Shown here piece by piece: positions 36,289-45,198 of a stretch of DNA of 64,000 nt. The stretch spans positions 1 to 64,000 of the forward strand of contig PHBE01000014.1 of the NCBI GenBank assembly GCA_002841885.1. Reading direction: 5' to 3'. A program made the translations under genes and the position numbers. Source of the stretch: Deltaproteobacteria bacterium HGW-Deltaproteobacteria-18. Its GTDB lineage: Bacteria > Desulfobacterota > Desulfovibrionia > Desulfovibrionales > Desulfomicrobiaceae. The notes under the pieces are model-generated. The model searched no databases. It was not told the origin of the DNA and worked only from the letters and a program-made list of their open reading frames with translations. How positions within the stretch are numbered: the first letter of the stretch is position 1; the number at the start of each line of letters is the position of its first letter.

Positions 36289-37335
36289 CTAGAAACTGGC
36301 GGCCTCCAAACGGCAGCACGGAATCGTGCTGGCCATTTCCGCAAAAACCTGATTTCCTCCCAGGCCCTTAGCCCTGTAGAGGCAACTGTCGCAATGATGC
36401 ACCAGCTCGGCCACGCTTGATCCACGCGCGGGAGTCCACGCGCACAGGCCAATGGAGACAGTGCAGCTTGCGTCGTTGTCCGCTGCAAAGCGGGAGCGGA
36501 TTCGCTCGCACGCTTTGCAGCAGGCCGAAAATTCGAAAGCCCGAAAAATGACCCCGAACTCGTCCCCGCCAAATCTGAACCCGACATCCACGCCTTCGCG
36601 CACCGACTGGGCGATGATTCGACCCAGCGTCGCCAGCACCTCGTCACCTGCCTGATGTCCCAGTGTATCGTTGACCTGCTTGAATCCGTCGCAATCGATG
36701 AGCGCCAAGAAAACGCCGGCACCACGCGCAGGATCGCGCAGGGCATCAGGCAGGAACCGGTCGAAATAGCGGCGGTTGTAAAGCCCGGTCAGCGAGTCGC
36801 GGTAGGACATCTCCTCGTAAAAGCGCTTGCGCAGATCGCTTTCATCAAGACGCTCATGCAGCGACTTGGTCTGGGATTCGATGTGATGGGCCATCCAGTT
36901 CATGTTTCGTTTGAGACGCAGCATCTCATGTTCGTCATCGCCCTCGATGCCCACCGCGAAACGCGCTCCGTAGCGGCCCTTTTGAATCTGCGAGCAAAAA
37001 TCGTTCAGGGCGCGCAGATCGTGAAGGACCAGAAAATATGCACCGGCGCGGCTCACGGGCGCCAAAAATCCAAGCCCCAAGGCCAGACCCAGAACCAGCA
37101 TGTTCACAGGATCGATATCCACGCCCGACTCGATCAGAGCGAGAATCGCGGCCATGGGCAGCGGCACGAGGACAAGCAGCAGCAAAGCCATCCGCCTGAC
37201 GATTCCGATTCGTGACAGCCAGGTTGCCTGGCGAGGCACCCCGGACACTGTCTCGGACTTAGCTCCAACCTCAACCAGGCCGCGCCCCGACGCTCGCCGC
37301 GACAAGGTCAGCCCATCCCTGCACAGTTTCAGCAC
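36289..37335 (-). CDS. diguanylate cyclase with two N-terminal membrane helices
   Basis: The 348-aa protein has hydrophobic helices at ~45-65 and ~75-100, a HAMP-like/coiled segment (~120-175), and a GGDEF domain (~180-330) with the intact active motif FRFGGDEFGV (GGDEF 256-260). It makes cyclic-di-GMP. No RxxD inhibitory site is obvious before the motif. I start at GTG 37335: it overlaps the stop of a Cys-rich small ORF and has a GAGG site; an ATG 28 codons upstream is also possible. Confidence 0.88.
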   Translation of the reverse strand: MLKLCRDGLTLSRRASGRGLVEVGAKSETVSGVPRQATWLSRIGIVRRMALLLLVLVPLPMAAILALIESGVDIDPVNMLVLGLALGLGFLAPVSRAGAYFLVLHDLRALNDFCSQIQKGRYGARFAVGIEGDDEHEMLRLKRNMNWMAHHIESQTKSLHERLDESDLRKRFYEEMSYRDSLTGLYNRRYFDRFLPDALRDPARGAGVFLALIDCDGFKQVNDTLGHQAGDEVLATLGRIIAQSVREGVDVGFRFGGDEFGVIFRAFEFSACCKACERIRSRFAADNDASCTVSIGLCAWTPARGSSVAELVHHCDSCLYRAKGLGGNQVFAEMASTIPCCRLEAASF

Positions 37336-37520
37336 TTTGAGGCCTCGCAACCGTATGGGCAGGTCCCAGGCGCCCCGCAGCCGCCTCCGGCCTTGCGCCA
37401 GACGCAACTTTTCAGACAAAGGCGCCGCAACCGCTGCCCGGACGCCCGGTCAAGGCATCGCAGGTCCGCTGCCCCCAGATGCCCTTCGGCTATAAGCCGG
37501 GTCAGAGTGGCCTCGGACAT
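37329..37520 (-). CDS. small cysteine-rich protein (63 aa)
   Basis: The protein starts MSEATLTRLIAEGHLGAADL, has a basic middle (RASGQRLRRLCLKSCVWRK) and ends in a Cys cluster (GGGCGAPGTCPYGCEASKC): six or seven cysteines in the last ~30 residues, suggesting metal binding. Its stop overlaps the likely GTG start of the diguanylate cyclase, so translation is probably coupled. I do not recognise the family. A start 12 codons upstream (MQCTGKES) is also possible. Confidence 0.55.
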   Translation of the reverse strand: MSEATLTRLIAEGHLGAADLRCLDRASGQRLRRLCLKSCVWRKAGGGCGAPGTCPYGCEASKC

Positions 37521-37591
37521 TTCAATGCGCAAAGATTCCTTTCCAGTGCACTGCATAAGCAAACCCCGATGATCATTTAGTTTTATTCAGC

Positions 37592-37789
37592 TTATCTTTG
37601 CCGGGACGCAGCCTTTTCAGCTTCACCTGGGCACTCTGTATCCACATCTCCCGAAATTTCATTTCCGGGCGCAGCGGAGACACGACGCGCCCATGACCGC
37701 GAACCCATCGCTCCATCAGCCTTCTTGCGCAAACGGTGCATGTCATGAACCGAAAACAACTCCGAACCGTTATCCAACTTGAAACACAT
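37592..37789 (-). CDS. small basic protein (65 aa), family unknown
   Basis: It starts MCFKLDNGSELFSVHDMHRL with a strong GGGAGG ribosome site, then RKKADGAMGSRSWARRV. A longer frame on the same strand overlaps it but has no ribosome site and unnatural composition, so I prefer this one. It is first in a run toward the Cys-rich ORF and diguanylate cyclase. The TTAGAC palindrome at 37924 lies ~135 bp upstream. Confidence 0.55.
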   Translation of the reverse strand: MCFKLDNGSELFSVHDMHRLRKKADGAMGSRSWARRVSAAPGNEISGDVDTECPGEAEKAASRQR

Positions 37790-37923
37790 ACTGCCTCCCT
37801 GACGCTGTTATCAATCTCTTGCCCATGGCGAGCCAAAAATCTCCGCTCCGTCTTCCCGGACCCTTCCCCCCGATCTCCAATCTCCCTGAACATAGTCCGG
37901 CACTCTTATTTAGCCTATTTTAA

Positions 37924-37939
37924 ATTAGACATGTCTAAT
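37924..37939. promoter_or_regulatory. perfect palindrome ATTAGACATGTCTAAT
   Basis: It is a 16-bp perfect palindrome and candidate operator. An in-phase TTTAGCCTA half-site lies just to its left (37911). The TTAG/CTAA framework recalls DtxR/IdeR-type metal-regulator sites, but the assignment is a guess. Confidence 0.5.
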
Positions 37940-38050
37940 AATTTTAGCATAAGAGCAACACAATTTAGATCGCTCAGCGATTTATACATTGCGAACTAAA
38001 CCAACAAAACAAATAATCTCTTCAACTTCAGGCGATCAATAAAAAACATA

Positions 38051-38066
38051 ATTAGACGTGCCTAAT
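38051..38066. promoter_or_regulatory. near-palindrome ATTAGACGTGCCTAAT
   Basis: It matches the 37924 palindrome at 14 of 16 positions and lies 127 bp away, consistent with a paired operator on the side facing the plus-strand genes. Confidence 0.5.
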
Positions 38067-38289
38067 CAATTTGCCCTGATTAGCCCCGACCCTGTCAGCT
38101 GTCAACGGGAATTCCTCACCAATGCAAACTTCCGTCACTCAGGAATCTCGAGTCCTGCCGACCAGCACTCGTATGGACAATCCCCTGGAGAGCGCCCGGA
38201 AATCATGGGCAGATTCCTCTCATGGGCATTTTTCATTGGCAGCCCCCGTCAGGTCTGGTAACCAAAGCGCAAGCTAATAAGGGGGACTC

Positions 38290-38502
38290 ATGCCCGATTG
38301 CGAACTGACTACCAAGTGCCTTTTCTTCAATGACAAAATGGCAAACATGCCAAGCACGGCAAGCATGATGAAGCGCAAATACTGCCAAGGGAATTTTGAA
38401 GATTGCGCCCGCTACATCGTGTGTATGGCTCTGGGCAGGGAGAAGGTCCCCGCCGACCTGACGCCAACCCAGACGGACAGGGCAAAACAGCTTATTCGTT
38501 GA
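38290..38502 (+). CDS. small Cys-containing conserved hypothetical (70 aa)
   Basis: The protein opens MPDCELTTKCLFFNDKM and continues KRKYCQGNFEDCARYIVCMALG, then VPADLTPTQ. Five cysteines in two clusters and the FFND.../YC..CARY pattern mark a recurrent small-protein family that I recognise only by pattern. An AAGGGGGA site precedes the ATG. It is followed after 25 bp by the monooxygenase gene, so they are probably cotranscribed. Confidence 0.75.
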   Translation: MPDCELTTKCLFFNDKMANMPSTASMMKRKYCQGNFEDCARYIVCMALGREKVPADLTPTQTDRAKQLIR

Positions 38503-38527
38503 TCAACAACGCCAAAGGAGCCAGCTC

Positions 38528-38827
38528 ATGTTTGTAGTCATCGTGGATGTCGTGACCAGGAAGGAATTCGTGGATAATTTTCGAGAGGCGGTGATGCGGC
38601 AAGGCAACAATTCGGTCACCAAAGAAGAGGGGTGTCTCGGTTTTGAAATTCTGCAGGATCCCGAGAATCCGGAGCGCTTCACCCTCTACGAAACGTACAC
38701 CGACGCCCAAACATTTTATGATGTGCACCGCTCAACACCCCATTTCAAGGAGTACGCGCTGACCACAGATCCATGGGTGCAAAGCAAAAGCGTACGCGCA
38801 CTCAGCAAAATCTGGCCTTCAGGCTGA
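38528..38827 (+). CDS. antibiotic biosynthesis monooxygenase-domain protein (quinol oxygenase type)
   Basis: The 99-aa dimeric alpha/beta-barrel (ABM fold) protein resembles YgiN/LsrG-like enzymes: VEMKFVDNFREA-type start (VTRKEFVDNFREAV), EEGCLGFEILQDPENP core, FTLYETYTDAQTFYDVH and HFKEYA. Such proteins oxidise quinols or process small signals. AAAGGAG precedes the ATG. It is cotranscribed with the 70-aa protein. Confidence 0.85.
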   Translation: MFVVIVDVVTRKEFVDNFREAVMRQGNNSVTKEEGCLGFEILQDPENPERFTLYETYTDAQTFYDVHRSTPHFKEYALTTDPWVQSKSVRALSKIWPSG

Positions 38828-38868
38828 CATAAGCCGGCGCAAGGGAATGCCCGCACGGCCTGACTCCA

Positions 38869-39510
38869 TTACAGGTATTTGATGGCCGCAAAGCCCAGAA
38901 TGGCCAGCACAACCAGAGCCGAGGCGGCCAGTTCGAAGTGCCGTTCCATGAAGGGCTTGATACGCGCCCCGAACAGGCGGATGAGTCCAGCCACCAGGAA
39001 AAAGCGGGTCGCCCTGCCGAGCACCGAGGCCAGGACGAACTGTCCCAGATCAAAGCTCATCATGCCGGAAGCGATGGTGAAGACCTTGTAGGGAATGGGC
39101 GTCACCGCTGCGACCAGCACCCCGAAGAATCCGTAATTCTCATACCAGACGCGGACCATCTCGACCACGGCCTCGCCATGGTACATGCGCACGATGGGCA
39201 GCCCCACCGTCTCCCAAAGCCCCCAGCCGATGAAATACCCCAGCATCCCCCCCGCGACCGAGGCCGCAGTGCACCACGCGGCCAGCTTGAACCAGCGTCC
39301 GGGCGTCGAAAAACACAGGGCGATGAGCAGCACATCGGGTGGCACGGGAAAAAAGGAGCTCTCGGCAAAGGACAGGAGCACCAGGGCCGGCAGAGCGTAA
39401 GGCGTGGCGGCCCAGTGCAGGGTCCAGTAATAGAGCTTGCGCAGGGGGTTGCGAGTGGCGCGGGCCTGTGCCAGATCGTCCGGAGCAGTGGTGGGTGCAT
39501 CGTGTTTCAT
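38869..39510 (-). CDS. YqaA/DedA-family membrane protein
   Basis: The 213-aa membrane protein has the VTT/DedA-type motif series: FAESSFFPVPPDVLLIALCF (~48-67), GGMLGYFIGWGLWE and AVTPIPYKVFTIASGMM (~135-152), with four or five hydrophobic segments. Relatives support lipid or envelope homeostasis. The start MKHDAPTT follows from composition; the long upstream in-frame extension is outside the family. It is convergent with the methyltransferase on the plus strand? No: the latter starts divergently at 39640. Confidence 0.85.
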   Translation of the reverse strand: MKHDAPTTAPDDLAQARATRNPLRKLYYWTLHWAATPYALPALVLLSFAESSFFPVPPDVLLIALCFSTPGRWFKLAAWCTAASVAGGMLGYFIGWGLWETVGLPIVRMYHGEAVVEMVRVWYENYGFFGVLVAAVTPIPYKVFTIASGMMSFDLGQFVLASVLGRATRFFLVAGLIRLFGARIKPFMERHFELAASALVVLAILGFAAIKYL

Positions 39511-39639
39511 TGCGCAGGCAGACCAGCACAAAACAGCGGGGACCACAACAAAAAAACGCGGACCTGCACAGGCCTCTTTTCTTTTGCATGCGATTCCCGC
39601 ACAGTCCGGCCCAAGGGTCATCCTTGTCCCGGAAATATC

Positions 39640-40428
39640 ATGAGCAGACGCAAAACCCGAAATAAACCCGTGCTTGGCAAGGCGGAACGATCTCCAGGCC
39701 GCCGCCCGGTTCTTCCCTGGCCGCTGCCTGCGCTTGTTGCATGGAGTGCTTGCTGGACGCTTTTCCTGGGCCTGCACGCCCTGCAAACCCCGGTTCCGTG
39801 GAGTCTGACCCTGGCCACGAGCCTTGGTCTTGCTGCCAGCGCCATGGGCGCCTCCATCTGGCGCAAACTTTTCATCGCCGCCGGCTTCCCCCTCTCTCTG
39901 GCTGCATCAAACCTCGGAACCGGACTTCCGCCCTGGGTCTGGCTGATCCCGCTTGCCCTGCTGCTGCTCCTCTACCCCATGAGCGCCTGGCGGGATGCCC
40001 CGCTTTTTCCAACCCCCGCTGGCATTCTGGATGGCCTCGAACAGATCGCACCGCTCAAATGCACGGACCGTATTCTGGACGCAGGCTGCGGGCTGGGCAA
40101 CGGCCTTGCCGAACTGTACCGCGTCTACCCCTTGGCGCAGCTCCATGGACTGGAGAGAAGCTGGCCGCTACGCTTCATGTGCGCCTGGCGTTGCCCCTTC
40201 GCCCGGGTGCGTCACGGAGACATCTGGAACGCCGACTGGTCGGCCTATTCCATGGTTTACATGTTCCAGCGCCCCGAGAGCATGGGTCCGGCAGCAGAAA
40301 AAGCCATGCGCGAACTTTCGCCCGGCTCCTGGCTGGTCAGCCTTGAATTCGAGGCCACCGCCCTCAAGCCTTTGGCGGTATTGCGCAATCGCCAAGACAA
40401 GCCCGTCTGGATCTACCGCATGCGTTGA
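39640..40428 (+). CDS. membrane-anchored class I SAM methyltransferase
   Basis: The 262-aa protein has two hydrophobic segments (~25-70) and a third at ~88-105, then a Rossmann methyltransferase core starting with ILDAGCGLGNGLAELYR (~137-153, SAM-binding loop) and HGDIWNADWS. It resembles a group of membrane-tethered methyltransferases in deltaproteobacteria. The substrate is unknown. It is divergent from the DedA-like gene (129-bp gap) and convergent with lon. Confidence 0.8.
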   Translation: MSRRKTRNKPVLGKAERSPGRRPVLPWPLPALVAWSACWTLFLGLHALQTPVPWSLTLATSLGLAASAMGASIWRKLFIAAGFPLSLAASNLGTGLPPWVWLIPLALLLLLYPMSAWRDAPLFPTPAGILDGLEQIAPLKCTDRILDAGCGLGNGLAELYRVYPLAQLHGLERSWPLRFMCAWRCPFARVRHGDIWNADWSAYSMVYMFQRPESMGPAAEKAMRELSPGSWLVSLEFEATALKPLAVLRNRQDKPVWIYRMR

Positions 40429-40583
40429 GCCCACAACCGGCACGGGACACAAACCGTCGCAGTGGCTGAATATACGGATCACCGCCTCCGCGGGAACGAC
40501 ATCGAGACGACGTGACGAAAGATTCTTCATTCCCCGCCAAGCTGAAATCCGTCTTTCTCTTGGCGTAGGCCCATGACCCAAAA
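40429..40583. other. short intergenic, methyltransferase - lon
   Basis: No gene is supportable; it leads into the terminator hairpin. Confidence 0.4.
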
Positions 40584-40622
40584 ACAAAACCCCCGCCGCT
40601 TTACGCGACGGGGGTTTTGTTT
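40584..40622 (-). terminator. strong terminator of the tig-clpP-clpX-lon block
   Basis: ACAAAACCCCCG/CGGGGGTTTTGT arms pair around CCGCTTTACGCGA, and on the minus strand a T-rich run (TTTTGTTTTTGG) follows. It lies 22 bp after the lon stop, and is symmetric enough to stop the convergent methyltransferase transcript too. Confidence 0.9.
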
Positions 40623-40644
40623 GAATCGTTCGTTTAACGTTGAG

Positions 40645-43092
40645 CTATTGCGGACTTGAGAACTCGTGCCCCTTGAGCAGGGCCTTGGAGACCGGGATGA
40701 TGTCGGCGACAGGACAGAAAAGCGTCTCTTTGGTGACATCCTTCAAGGCCTCGCACAGCACCTGATCCATGTTCTCGACGAACACTATCTCAAGGTCCTT
40801 CAGAATGACCTTGGGCACTTCCTTCAGATCCCGCTCGTTCTCCTTGGGCAGCAATACCCGCGTGATGAGACCGCGATGCGCGGCCAGGAGCTTGTCGCGC
40901 ACCCCGCCGATGGGAAGAACCCGGCCACGCAGGGTGATCTCCCCGGTCATGGCCACGTCGTTCCTGACGGGAATGTCAAGCAAGGCCGAGGCCAGGCAGG
41001 TGGCCAGCGTAATCCCGGCCGAGGGCCCGTCCTTGGGGGTGGCTCCTTCGGGCACGTGGATGTGGGTGTCGATTTCCTTGTAGAAATCCTTACGCAGTCC
41101 GAAAAACTCCGACCGGGAACGAATGTAGCTGATGGCCGCCTTGGCCGACTCCTGCATGACGTCGCCAAGCTTGCCGGTGATCTCGATCTTGCCCGTGCCG
41201 GGCATGAGCGCCACTTCCACAAAGAGAAGCTCCCCGCCGACCTGGGTCCAGGCCAAACCGGTGGCCACGCCGACCTGGGGCTCCTCCTCACGCTGTCCAT
41301 GCCGCACCTTGGGAATACCCAAGTAGGAGCCAAGCATGGACTTGGTCACGGCCACGGTCTTGTCCATGTCCCCCTCTTCCACCAGAGCCCTGGCCACCTT
41401 GCGGCAGACCGAAGCCAGCTCGCGCTCCATGTTGCGCACGCCGGATTCACGGGTGTAGCGGCGGATGATCTCAAGGATCGCGCCCTTAGACATGCTCAGA
41501 TTTTCGGGCTTCAGGCCATGCTGCTCAAGCTGCTTGGGCAGCAGGAAATCCGTGGCGATGCGTTCCTTCTCCGTCTCGAGGTAGCCGGGGATGGTAATGA
41601 TCTCCATGCGGTCCTGCAGGGGAAGCGGGATGGTCTGGAGGGAATTGGCCGTGGTGATGAAAAAGACCTGGGACAGATCGTAGTCCATATCCAGGTAATG
41701 ATCGTTGAAGGCGCTGTTCTGTTCCGGATCGAGGACTTCAAGGAGCGCGGCCGAGGGGTCTCCCCTGAAGTCCATGCTCATCTTGTCGACCTCATCCAGG
41801 CAGAAGACCGGATTATTGGTCGAGACGCGCTTGAGCGACTGGATGATCTTGCCGGGCAGTGCACCGACATAGGTCCGGCGATGGCCGCGGATCTCGGCTT
41901 CGTCACGCACGCCGCCAAGGGACAGGCGCACGAATTCGCGACCCGTGGCTCGGGCGATGGACTTGGCCAGGGAGGTTTTGCCGACGCCGGGAGGGCCGAC
42001 CAGACAAAGAATGGGCCCGCGCAATTTTTTTACCAACGCCTGCACGGCCAGGTATTCGAGGATACGCTCCTTGGGCTTTTCAAGGCCGTAATGGTCGTCA
42101 TCCAAAATTTTCTGCGCCTGCTTGATGTTGATGTCCACATCGCGGATCACGTTCCACGGCAGGGCCAGAATCCAGTCCACGTAGTTGCGCAGCACCGCGT
42201 ACTCGGCTGAGGACGGAGGGGTCTGGCGCAGCTTTTTCATCTCGGCCATGGCCTTGGCGCGAGCCTCTTCGGGCATGTCCTTGTCCTTGAGCTGGGCTTC
42301 GAGCTCCTCCATGTCGGCCTTGGGGTCAAAATCGCGGCCCATCTCCTTGTGGATGGCTTTGAGCTGCTCGCCGAGGTAGTAATCCTTCTGATTCTCCTCC
42401 ATCTGCTTCTTGACCCGGCCCTTGATCTTCTTTTCCAGAGAAAAGACCTCGACCTCTTCCTGGATGAGTTCATAGACCCGCTCCAGGCGGCGGACAGGGT
42501 TGCGCAGTTCGAGAACGGTTTGCTTGCGATCGTAGGCGGCTTTCAGGTGAGGGGCGATGCTGTCGGCCAGACGGCCAGGCTGAGACACGCTGGTGATGGC
42601 CAGGACTGTCTCCTTGGCCAGCTTGCGATTGACCTGTGAATATTCCTCCACGGCCTCGTGGGTGGCCCGAACCAGAGCCTCGCCTTCCATGGGGTTGCCC
42701 TCCATGTCCGGCAGCGCGGTGGCTTGCACCATCTGGATGCCGTCCTCGATCATGAGCCCGCGCTCATGGTCCCAGGACGCACGGTACAAGCCCTCGAAGA
42801 GCACCTTGATGGTCCCGTCGGGCAGACGCAGCATCTGCAGGACCTTGCTGACCGTGCCCACGGCATAGAGGCCGTCCACATCGGGACGCTCCTGTCCGGG
42901 GTCTTTCTGGGCGACCAGAAAAATCCGCTTTTCGTATCTGTCCAAGGCCATCTCGATGGCCTTGATGGAAGAATCCCGGCCCACGAAAAGAGGCACGATG
43001 GACTTGGGAAACATGACCACTTCGCGCAGGGACATGACCGGAAGGATCATGCTCCCGTGGGTGGATTTCTCGAAAACAATGGCATCGGTCAT
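40645..43092 (-). CDS. lon: ATP-dependent Lon protease
   Basis: The 815-aa protease degrades misfolded and regulatory proteins in the cytoplasm. Domains: N-terminal substrate-binding (15-210), AAA+ (~320-560) with Walker [10 protein letters not shown] and Walker B FCLDEVDK, and proteolytic domain (~600-790) with serine S691 in KDGPSAG and lysine K734 in [10 protein letters not shown]. The start MTDAIVFEK gives the normal family length; longer in-frame starts lie in the spacer and clpX tail. It is last in the tig-clpP-clpX-lon order known from many proteobacteria. Confidence 0.97.
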   Translation of the reverse strand: MTDAIVFEKSTHGSMILPVMSLREVVMFPKSIVPLFVGRDSSIKAIEMALDRYEKRIFLVAQKDPGQERPDVDGLYAVGTVSKVLQMLRLPDGTIKVLFEGLYRASWDHERGLMIEDGIQMVQATALPDMEGNPMEGEALVRATHEAVEEYSQVNRKLAKETVLAITSVSQPGRLADSIAPHLKAAYDRKQTVLELRNPVRRLERVYELIQEEVEVFSLEKKIKGRVKKQMEENQKDYYLGEQLKAIHKEMGRDFDPKADMEELEAQLKDKDMPEEARAKAMAEMKKLRQTPPSSAEYAVLRNYVDWILALPWNVIRDVDINIKQAQKILDDDHYGLEKPKERILEYLAVQALVKKLRGPILCLVGPPGVGKTSLAKSIARATGREFVRLSLGGVRDEAEIRGHRRTYVGALPGKIIQSLKRVSTNNPVFCLDEVDKMSMDFRGDPSAALLEVLDPEQNSAFNDHYLDMDYDLSQVFFITTANSLQTIPLPLQDRMEIITIPGYLETEKERIATDFLLPKQLEQHGLKPENLSMSKGAILEIIRRYTRESGVRNMERELASVCRKVARALVEEGDMDKTVAVTKSMLGSYLGIPKVRHGQREEEPQVGVATGLAWTQVGGELLFVEVALMPGTGKIEITGKLGDVMQESAKAAISYIRSRSEFFGLRKDFYKEIDTHIHVPEGATPKDGPSAGITLATCLASALLDIPVRNDVAMTGEITLRGRVLPIGGVRDKLLAAHRGLITRVLLPKENERDLKEVPKVILKDLEIVFVENMDQVLCEALKDVTKETLFCPVADIIPVSKALLKGHEFSSPQ

Positions 43093-43127
43093 GATTGATC
43101 TCGCGGGTCTTGGCCGACCACGGATGG

Positions 43128-44378
43128 TCAGGCGCTCTTGGCTTCGGGTTTGAAAAGGAGCAACGGTTCCTTGCCCTCTTCCACCACGGCCTTGTTGATG
43201 ACGCACTCGGTGACGTCCTTGGTGGACGGCAGAGTGTACATGATGTCGAGCATGATGGACTCCATCACGGATCTTAAGCCCCGCGCCCCGGTTTCCAGCT
43301 TGATTGCCCTGGAGGCCAGGGCCTTTAAGGCATTGTGCGTGAATTTGAGTTCCACGTTCTCAAGCTCGAACATCTTCTGATACTGTTTGACCAGGGCGTT
43401 CTTGGGCTCCTGCAGGATGCGCATCAGATCGTCTTCCTTGAGTTCGGTAAGGGAGGTTATGACCGAGATTCGCCCCGTGAATTCAGGAATAAGTCCGAAA
43501 CGGATCAAGTCCATGGGGTGAACCTGCTTGAGCAGGCTGTCGGTATTGTCGTCCTGCTTGCGGCGCATCTTGGCGCCAAATCCCATGCTCGAGCCCTGTA
43601 CGCGCTGCTTGACCATGTCTTCGAGCCCGATGAAGGCCCCGCCGACAATGAAAAGAATGTTCGACGTGTCGAGGCGGATGAATTCCTGCTGCGGGTGCTT
43701 GCGCCCGCCCTTGGGGGGGATATTGGCCACAGTCCCTTCGATGATCTTGAGGAGGGCCTGCTGCACGCCCTCGCCGGAAACGTCGCGGGTGATGGACGGG
43801 CTGTCGGACTTGCGCGAGATCTTGTCGATCTCGTCCACGTAGATGATTCCCTTGGCCGCAGACTCCAGATTGTAATCGGCGTTCTGGACCAGCTGGACCA
43901 GGATATTCTCGACATCCTCGCCCACATACCCGGCCTCGGTCAGCGTCGTGGCGTCGGCAATGGCGAAGGGCACTTTCAGGATGCGGGCCAGGGTCTGGGC
44001 CAGCAGGGTCTTGCCCGAACCGGTGGGACCGATCAGGAGGATGTTGCTCTTGTCGAGCTCCACGTCATCCTTGACCAGGGCGTGGTACTTGATGCGCTTG
44101 TAGTGATTGTACACGGCCACGGACAGGATCTTCTTGGCGTCGTCCTGCCCAACCACGTAATCATCCAGGGCGGCCTTGATCTCCTGGGGCAACGGGATGT
44201 CCGAGGAATCAAGATCTTCCTTGCGATTGTCATTCTTCAAAATGTCATCGCACAGGGCAATGCATTCATTGCAGATGTACACATCCGGACCGGCAATGAG
44301 CCTCAGCACTTCGTCCTGTCCCTTTCCACAAAAAGAGCAGGTCAGGTCCTTGCCGGTTCTTTTTTTTCTTTCCGCCAT
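43128..44378 (-). CDS. clpX: ATP-dependent Clp protease ATP-binding subunit ClpX
   Basis: The 416-aa unfoldase feeds substrates to ClpP. N-terminal zinc-binding domain with C14, C17, C36, C39; AAA+ core with GPTGSGKT (Walker A) and IIYVDEIDK (Walker B). The ClpP-docking loop reads MGF (SSMGFGAKM) where E. coli has IGF. It sits between clpP and lon, on the same strand. Confidence 0.97.
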   Translation of the reverse strand: MAERKKRTGKDLTCSFCGKGQDEVLRLIAGPDVYICNECIALCDDILKNDNRKEDLDSSDIPLPQEIKAALDDYVVGQDDAKKILSVAVYNHYKRIKYHALVKDDVELDKSNILLIGPTGSGKTLLAQTLARILKVPFAIADATTLTEAGYVGEDVENILVQLVQNADYNLESAAKGIIYVDEIDKISRKSDSPSITRDVSGEGVQQALLKIIEGTVANIPPKGGRKHPQQEFIRLDTSNILFIVGGAFIGLEDMVKQRVQGSSMGFGAKMRRKQDDNTDSLLKQVHPMDLIRFGLIPEFTGRISVITSLTELKEDDLMRILQEPKNALVKQYQKMFELENVELKFTHNALKALASRAIKLETGARGLRSVMESIMLDIMYTLPSTKDVTECVINKAVVEEGKEPLLLFKPEAKSA

Positions 44379-44411
44379 GATTACCTCAAAAATTCTAAAT
44401 AATTCCTAAAT

Positions 44412-45008
44412 CTATTCAAGTTCCTTGCGAGAGGCCAGGACCTGATCGATGAGACCGTATGTGCAGGCTTCTTCCCCACTCATGAAATAATCCCGCTCCG
44501 TGTCCTGTTCAACCTTTTCCAGCGTCTGGCCGGTGTGATGGGCCAGGATTCCGTTCAATTCGCCGCGCAGACGAATGATTTCCTTGGCCTGAATCGCGAT
44601 GTCCGTGGCCTGTCCCTGAAATCCGCCCATGGGCTGATGGATCATGATGCGTGAATGCGGCAGCGTGTAGCGCATGCCCTTCTCGCCTGCCGCCAGGAGC
44701 ACCGCCGCCATGCTCGCGGCCTGGCCGATGCACAGGGTGGCCACGGGCGCGGAGATGTACTGCATGGTGTCATAGATGGCCATGCCGGCCGTCACGGCCC
44801 CGCCGGGAGAGTTTATGTACATGCTGATCTGCTTCTCAGGATTCTCGGACTCCAGAAAAAGCAGCTGGGCGCAGATGGAGTTGGCGACGTGGTCGTCGAC
44901 GGGAGTGCCCAGAAGTACGATGCGGTCTTTGAGCAGGCGGGAATAAATATCGTACATCCGCTCGCCGCGGCCGGTGTTTTCAATGACGAATACGGAATTA
45001 CTGACCAT
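44412..45008 (-). CDS. clpP: ATP-dependent Clp protease proteolytic subunit ClpP
   Basis: The 198-aa serine peptidase forms the ClpP tetradecamer. Catalytic triad: S99 in [12 protein letters not shown]124 in MIHQPMGG, D173 in TERDYFMS. The start [15 protein letters not shown] fits the family; it gives a normal propeptide region. It lies 33 bp upstream of clpX. Confidence 0.97.
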   Translation of the reverse strand: MVSNSVFVIENTGRGERMYDIYSRLLKDRIVLLGTPVDDHVANSICAQLLFLESENPEKQISMYINSPGGAVTAGMAIYDTMQYISAPVATLCIGQAASMAAVLLAAGEKGMRYTLPHSRIMIHQPMGGFQGQATDIAIQAKEIIRLRGELNGILAHHTGQTLEKVEQDTERDYFMSGEEACTYGLIDQVLASRKELE

Positions 45009-45160
45009 GAAAGCTCCTAAAAAACAAAAATGGGGACAGACACCAAAGATTTGAAAAATAACGATCCGGGGCAGGGTGTCAAGGGCTGTATCCAAGGAGT
45101 CGCGGGTCGCCCGCTTTGACCTGCACATTGCCTGCCAGATTGAACGCGGACTTCCCGGAA
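45009..45160. other. tig - clpP spacer
   Basis: About 150 bp upstream of clpP, holding its leader. The trigger factor terminator lies just beyond. No gene is present. Confidence 0.5.
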
Positions 45161-45190
45161 AAGAAAAGGGGCCGGGTCAAGCCCGGCCCC
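45161..45190 (-). terminator. terminator after tig
   Basis: GGGGCCGGG (45168-45176) and CCCGGCCCC (45182-45190) are perfect 9-bp arms around TCAAG. On the minus strand they are followed by TTTTCTTTTCC. It lies 9 bp after the tig stop and separates tig from clpP. Confidence 0.85.
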
Positions 45191-45198
45191 CCAAGAAA

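Larger units (their letters stand above)
37790..38289. other. 500-bp divergent regulatory region
   Basis: This AT-rich stretch holds two related 16-bp palindromes (37924-37939 and 38051-38066). It separates the minus-strand small-protein/GGDEF genes from the plus-strand small protein and monooxygenase. I see no gene in it. Confidence 0.5.

Noticed and set aside
37573-37893. 106-codon minus-strand frame overlapping the 65-aa ORF
   Set aside because: No ribosome site and unnatural composition; the 65-aa frame has a strong GGGAGG site.
38938-39639. N-terminal extension of the methyltransferase
   Set aside because: The extension lies antisense to the DedA-like gene; the ATG at 39640 begins the recognisable protein.
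40666-42210. Plus-strand frame opposite lon
   Set aside because: Mirror of the Lon coding sequence; GC-rich genes leave long antisense frames.
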